Shown here: positions 58,929 to 64,000 of the stretch, piece by piece
How the letters are laid out: every line of letters begins with the position of its first letter
How positions within the stretch are numbered: the first letter of the stretch is position 1
NCBI RefSeq assembly: GCF_019175385.1
Contig: NC_083339.1
Span: 109,663,601 to 109,727,600 of the forward strand
Length of the DNA: 64,000 nt
DNA from: Lycium barbarum
Taxonomy: Eukaryota; Streptophyta; Magnoliopsida; Solanales; Solanaceae
Direction of reading: 5' to 3'
Translations under genes and position numbers: made by a program
Notes under the pieces: model-generated
What the model saw: only the letters and a program-made list of their open reading frames with translations
Database searches by the model: none
Told to the model about the DNA's origin: nothing

Positions 58929-60489
58929 ATGTTTTCTTTACAAGGAAGTGATGACATGTTGATTCAGATTCTCTCAAAGCCTTGCCAACAAAACAAGATC
59001 TCTCAAGATCCGGTTATGGATTTTGCTTCTCTGGAGACACGTACTCATCCTCCTCCAAATATTATAAACAATAATTCCCAAAAAAAGAGAAAAAGAATAT
59101 TAGGTACTACTAATGATGAAATGGCAACTATTCCTGATGATGATTACAAGCTTAGAAGGATTATGCATAGAGATATAGAACGTCAAAGAAGACGGGAAAT
59201 GTCTGCCCTTTACTCTTCTCTCCGTTCTCTCCTTCCTCTGCACTATGTCAAGGTAGTCTTTTCGACCTTGATTTCATAAATATTGAGAACTAGGATTATT
59301 TGATATAATTCATTCGCAATAGCCATGTTTATCATATTTCATTGTGGTAGATGCTTTTTTTTTCTGATTTTTTTTTTTCATAATATACCTGATAAAGTAC
59401 ATAAAAATATGAAATCTAGAAATTTGTAGAACCATCACATATACTCCTTTTTTTCTTCAATGTAACTTAATCTGAAATTTCTCCTTAATGATGAAACTGC
59501 AACTATTTCTGATGATGATTACAAGCTTAGAAGAATTATGCATAGAGATATAGAACGTCAGAGAAGACGAGAAATGTCTACTCTTTACTCTTCCCTCCGT
59601 GCTCTCCTTCCTCTGCACTATATATATGTGTGTGTGTGTTCTCTTGTTAATATCATAATCTAAGCTCTAATGGATCTAATTTTCGAAATTAATTAGTTAA
59701 GCTAATCGAGTTCTTTTATTTATATACATAGGGAAAGCGTTCAGTATCGGACCATATGCATGAAGCTGTGAATTATATAAAAGAAATGCAAGCAAACATC
59801 AATGAATTGGAAAAACGGAGAGACTTGCTAACTAAATCGTCAGGTCCACATGGAACTGAAAATGGTTGCCCAAATAGTTTCACAGTTTCCCCAGATTGTG
59901 TCACAGTGAGCGTTGACTGCCAAGGTGGTATACAAATTTTAATTAGCGTTGATTGTAAGGGAAAATGTTTTCCTCTTTCAAGATTGCTGCGTGGGATTCT
60001 GAAACAAGGGCTTAAAGTCGTTAGTTGTGTTGCTGCAAAATCGAATCAAAGGTCACTCTACACAATTCAGACCGAGGTACGTCATTTAGATGTACTGAAA
60101 TCTGCTGATAATGGCTAAAATTTGGGCTTTATATATGTCTTCACACATAGTATAAGTGTTAGTCATGTTTTGTACACCTAAAGAATTTGTATACAATTAA
60201 AAATAACAGGTAATTGACTTTCCATATCAAGTCTGATGGTACGGTAACTTGAAAAATAAAGTTTTAAGTTGTAATAACGGGTTAAATTACACTGAGTTGT
60301 AAGTCTGATGGGATGATCTTCCTTCTTTTCCTTTTTTTTTTTAATTTTTTTAATTGGGTTCCTAATTATCAAGCATTCGCTACCTTCCCTAATGAATCAT
60401 GCATACTTTTGCAGGCATGTGATATGAACAACATCGATCACCTGGCACTGAAACAAAAAGTGATTGATATGATCAACTTGGACCTGTAG
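58929..60489 (+). CDS. bHLH transcription factor (bHLH36/118/120/125-like), three exons
   Basis: Exon 1 is 58929-59252, exon 2 59732-60076, exon 3 60415-60489, all joined in phase 0 with GT..AG introns (donors AAG|GTAGTC and GAG|GTACGT; acceptors CATAG|GG and TTGCAG|GC). The product is 247 residues. ATG at 58929 is the first in frame; an upstream in-frame TTG at 58893 is not a plausible plant start. The N-terminus [20 protein letters not shown] is typical of this subgroup. Basic region [12 protein letters not shown] keeps the His-Glu-Arg pattern needed for E-box/G-box DNA binding. Helix 1 ends at the exon 1/2 junction, helix 2 is [20 protein letters not shown]. The C-terminal part looks like an ACT-like fold. 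It would act as a nuclear DNA-binding dimer; its targets are unknown. The frame is intact with consensus splice sites, so I judge it functional. Confidence 0.92.
59486..59622 (+). pseudogene. Second copy of the exon 1 basic/helix-1 segment inside intron 1
   Basis: About 137 bp repeats 59111-59247 (offset 375 bp) with few substitutions. Its translation gives [20 protein letters not shown] then [15 protein letters not shown], with no stop. The copy loses similarity exactly where exon 1 has its splice donor (GTCAAG|GTAGTC); instead it runs into TATATATGTGTGTGTG. No acceptor is obvious before it. It may be a fossil duplicate exon, or could be used through the GT repeat as a cryptic donor. Confidence 0.85.
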
Positions 60490-61785
60490 CTTTTAATAAC
60501 ATACCATCCAGGTGTATTTATACAAGGTTTTAGCATTAGGCACATGGTCAGAGTTCAGAACTTAATTAAGAAACAAAAAAATAACAAACCTTTGGTACAA
60601 GGATAGTTTGTAGAGACTAGAGAATACCTTGTTGCAGCTTTCATTAATGGTCTGGTGTTGCGATGTATATAAAGCAGTGAGGAGGAAAAAAAAAGATTTT
60701 CTACTTTTCTACTTCATGAGCATAGTATGTTTGACTTGTAAGAGATCAGTGAATGAATATCATCGGAAAATGGTTATGGACACTAATTACATGTGCAATT
60801 TGTTTTGCTTTGTTTTGCTCATGGCGCAGTTGACCATTCATCATTTTGCTCATGATCTTCTTTAGACGCAGAAATGAGCATTAACAATGCAATCTGGTTT
60901 TAATTTCATCTTATAATTGGAGAATGTGATAAATGTGTTTGCATAAAACGTCTTCCGAAATGCATGCTTTGCTGGAAAATAGGTCTCATATTTCTCTCTT
61001 TGTTAAGTGTCGAAGAGTACTAGAAAAGAGTTAACATGATAGGATCAAAAAGAGAAGAAGTAACTGCACTAGAAAAACGTTGTCTAACTAACCATGAAAT
61101 AGATGAAAGTCTTGGAATATGATTCAAATTTCAATCTAAGACAAAAAAAATGCTAGGAGATTACTTTTCGTCTATCTAAATATATATTCATTGTAAGAAA
61201 TTAGCTAGAAATGTAAGGTAATTTTCTCTTGTCTGCCTAAGTATTGTCAGTGAAAGATAGCAAATATTCAATAAAATAGTCAGGGTATGCAAAAAGGGCC
61301 CCAAATATCACAATTATAAAAAATGCTAGTCATATATAATAATGTGAGATACTTTTTTTCAGTCTTTTTTGTTAAAGAATTTCAGTTTTTATATTTTAAA
61401 GTCATTTAATTTTAAAATTCTCATTTAATTTTTTTAGTCTAAAACTTATTTTATACCACAAATTTTAAAAATCTTCAACAGCTCTTTGATCTTAAATTCC
61501 ATACCATGTAAACTGGGACAAAAAGTAACTTTTGGTGACAATGTTGATGCTGCTCTTTCAGTATATATTTACCATGTGTTAGGTTGCATTAAGAAAACAT
61601 GTGGGACCAGATCCTGTTGCAGGAGAAAGTTGGGCTTTCATTCACTTTCTTTATTGATGTCTCTAGTAGATGTGTACTTTTGGAAGAATAGTCTTATCAA
61701 AGCTAGCTGTCAATGGTGTTTTAGCAAGACAATTACATTAAAGTACTTCATTTTTTTAAAATTATTTTTTGGTAAAGAGTTTTTT
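60490..61785. other. Downstream region of the bHLH gene, nothing else recognised
   Basis: Contains the likely 3' UTR and AT-rich spacer. Frames at 60629-60865 and 61486-61866 have no domain and low-complexity AT context. Confidence 0.5.
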
Positions 61786-62755
61786 TTATTGATGGACGAA
61801 CAACTTAAAATGCAAGAAAAACAAGAGCTATCCCTATCTACTTCAACTGCTCATCTATACAATTAAACAACCTATCTACAATTAATCAACTACTTTAGCT
61901 AAGTATATCCTTGGTCCACTCTTTATCAGTATGACTTTGATTTCTGCACAAGAAATTTCTCTTCTATATTTGCATTCCTACTTAACTTGGTCTGTAATTT
62001 GTGATGGCCTCAGCACCTAGTGCTCCCAAAGGGTTGTGTTCCTTTCCTTCCAGATCTTGTAAATCAGGCTAGCCAATGTTGCTAATCCCAATTCCCTGCA
62101 TCTTGTCCCCTTGGTGCCTCTTGCTAGTCTCCTCCATAATCCCTCCAACTCCCAATACTGCAATCCCTTCCCCAACCAGCTTAACATTGCCTCTAAGCAC
62201 TATTTTGAGAAGGGACACTCAAGGAATAGGAGCTTCACACTTTCTAGACTAGCACCACACAGTGAACAGCCCTTATCTGGGCTGGTTCCCATTTTGTGTA
62301 GTCTGTCGTTAGTCAACAGCCCCCTATTCATAGCTAACCAATAGATAAACCTATGTTTAGGAAGATTTTCATTCCTCTATAAGTGACGGATTCAGGATTT
62401 TCATTCAGGGTGTTAAAAAAAAAAAAACTAAATATACACTGTAATTTTTTGCCGAGGGTGTTCAAAAGTTAATATATGCACATAAACACAGAAAATTTAT
62501 CCTATATATACACTGTAATTTTTTGCCGAGAGTCTCCATGGCGAAGTTTCTAACTCACCTCTCCTCCATTTATATCCATTTCCAATGGTGTATTTTCATT
62601 TATTCCTTTCCATCCCTGCTGCACAAAGCATGCAGAGAAAATGTCTCTCATCAGTAGGGTGTATGCACTGCCATCAATCATTCTCCTTTAAATAAACATG
62701 ATTAACCCATCTGACCCATAGTCTGTTTGATATTTGAGCTATATTCCACACATAA
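61786..62755 (-). mobile_element. LINE-3: 3' fragment of an L1-type LINE
   Basis: On the minus strand from 62755: TLWVRWV-like and HALCAAGMERN pieces, then after an insert NENLPKHRFIYWLAMNRGLL and TNDRLHKMGTSPDKGCSLCG (zinc-binding region), ASLESVKLLFLECPFSK, and finally ASLIYKIWKERNTTLWEH. It ends near 61786 with ATCAATAAAAAAAA on that strand. There is no RNase H domain, so it belongs to a different L1 lineage from LINE-1 and LINE-2. Several stops. 62397-62535 is an insert. Confidence 0.82.
62397..62535. repeat. Small insert in LINE-3 with internal repeat
   Basis: TATACACTGTAATTTTTTGC-CGAG(G/A)GT occurs at about 62433-62460 and 62507-62533. An A13 tract follows GTGTTA. The segment breaks the LINE-3 protein reading. 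It resembles a short interspersed element common in Solanaceae, unverified. Confidence 0.5.
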
Positions 62756-64000
62756 TGTAACGACCTGTCTGGTCATTATAGTGATTTTGACCCATTAACC
62801 CTTCCCCCGAGTCCCATTAGTATGATTTATGACTTAGCGAAGTAATTGGTTTGGTTTTCGCAAGGTTAGAGTGTGATTTAAGTCATTGGTGGAGGAACTA
62901 GTTAAGTTAACGAGTTAGAGTTGATCACGGTCAACATCGGGTTAATACGACCCCGTGTCAATGTTTTGAAAGTTACAACAAGTTAATATGATGATTTTAA
63001 CTTGTCCACAAGTTTTTGTGAGGTTCCGAAGAGTTTCAGATAGATTTGGGGTTTGCCGCGCTCGTATTCGATATTTTTGCTGTGGTTTGTTGGTTATAAA
63101 GGACACCTTATTGATCAAATGACCTTTTTTTTGTTTTAATTAAACCATTAGATCCGTATCGTAATTATGAAGCTATAGCAAAAAGAATCGTCGCATTTCC
63201 CCTTCGGATGAGGGAGTTATGGTCATTTTAGTTCGGGTTGTACCAGCAGGTCCGCTGCAGTGAAGCTAGGGAGCGCTGTAGCTAACCCACTGCACCAAAA
63301 TTCGTGACTGCGGAAGTGAAATCACTGCAGCGAAGACGTTAGGAGGCAGAAACCTACTTTTGTATTGAAATTTGGAAGTCGTTACCCATAAAACCCCAAG
63401 CATAGTTTTCAAGAGAGAAAGAGGCGAATTTTATTTCATTCATTGGTGAAAGCATCTTTAAGGGTAAGTCTCCACCTTTATTGTTCTTTTACCTTTGTTC
63501 TTTAAGTTCCATGGCTAGTTTAAGGTTCTCTAATGGTGAAGGAAAATCCTAGAACCCTAGAGTTAGTAAACCCTTAAATAATTGATGGGTTGTTAATTTT
63601 ATTGTTGTCTAATCATCTAGGAGTATAGATTATCACTTCCTAGGATGAGAATTCGATTATTAATGATGAGAATTGTGTATTGAGAATTAGGGTTCAAATA
63701 AAAATGGGAACTTTGGCCTTCAGACAAGGTGTTTGGTTGGATATTACGTAGTTTGGTATGACTTCTGATTATGTGGGCTTGTCGCCATTACTTTATGTAT
63801 TGAATAGAAGGTGTATTTATGTGGTATGGGAAAGAAGGAATTAATATATACTCGTGTTGTTGATTGTGGCTTGTTGCCCTGTTATGGTGATCAGACTTGT
63901 TACCTAAATTTCTGTGTTGTGATACGTGTTGCACCAAATTCTACCTTATGGTGTCATATATCATCGGAGAAAGGAAGGCTAATGAGAGTAGACCTGAATC
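62756..64000 (+). mobile_element. Start of an LTR element, cut by the window edge
   Basis: It begins TGTAACGACCTGTCTGGTCA, an LTR start style frequent in gypsy elements, exactly where LINE-3 similarity stops. It contains CGCTGCAGTGAAGC and CACTGCAGCGAAG motifs (63252-63335) reminiscent of the GCGGTC blocks at 39-42 kb. No coding sequence up to 64000. Whether this is another solo LTR cannot be told here. Confidence 0.65.

Noticed and set aside
61486..61866. 126-codon plus-strand frame
   Set aside because: Its 3' part overlaps the A-rich end of LINE-3 on the opposite strand and no domain is visible.
62111..62344. 77-codon plus-strand frame
   Set aside because: It is the antisense of the LINE-3 zinc-binding region.

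Overview
This is a repeat-dominated stretch of a plant nuclear genome. I infer Solanaceae (nightshade family) from the style of the LTR ends, a stub resembling a TS-type SINE 3' end ((GTTG)n tail), and a plant L1 LINE with an RNase H domain. That call rests on family recognition by eye, not on a search; the species is not determined. Only one convincing host gene is visible: a three-exon bHLH transcription factor gene on the + strand at 58929-60489.

Left third (1-26.6 kb): a solo LTR (27-3118) precedes a microsatellite-rich spacer. A near full-length L1-type LINE follows (LINE-1, + strand, 4130-12154, 12-bp target duplication, poly-A tail). A second LINE (LINE-2, - strand, about 26.64 kb down to 12.3 kb) lies tail-to-tail with it. 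Four solo LTRs are nested inside the two LINEs: 8561-9780, 14286-16768, 19337-22893 and 23597-24911. Each is bounded by a 5-bp target-site duplication (TSD) that I could read directly. A 308-bp tandem duplication covers the end of one LTR and the adjacent LINE.

Middle (26.6-45.3 kb): a hairpin-unit minisatellite and a putative Helitron (28146-32647, -) holding a long-TIR MULE-type MITE. Then come a hAT-like element, a 42-bp SINE stub with an 18-bp TSD, a 168-bp tandem repeat, and another solo LTR (35457-38722) carrying a hAT-type element with a perfect 8-bp TSD. Next are a decayed element coding for a 'putative plant transposon protein'-like domain (about 39-42 kb), a gypsy leader with an initiator-Met primer-binding site on the - strand, and a 5'-truncated Ty1/copia element (43.0-45.3 kb).

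Right third (45.3-64 kb): AT-rich sequence with MITEs; a Pack-MULE (52103-53008, perfect 9-bp TSD) that has captured a receptor-like kinase fragment; a second putative Helitron (53102-56076); and a MULE nested in a MULE (56107-58220). Two Stowaway-like MITEs lie just upstream of the bHLH gene. The TATA box of that gene starts exactly at the MITE's TA duplication, and intron 1 holds a second copy of the DNA-binding part of exon 1. The window ends in a LINE fragment split by the start of another LTR (62756 onward).

The window shows no operon-like or multi-gene host system. Its main interest is the readable insertion history: six solo LTRs from three families (two each) and no intact LTR element, plus gene-fragment capture and possible MITE-derived regulation of the one host gene.
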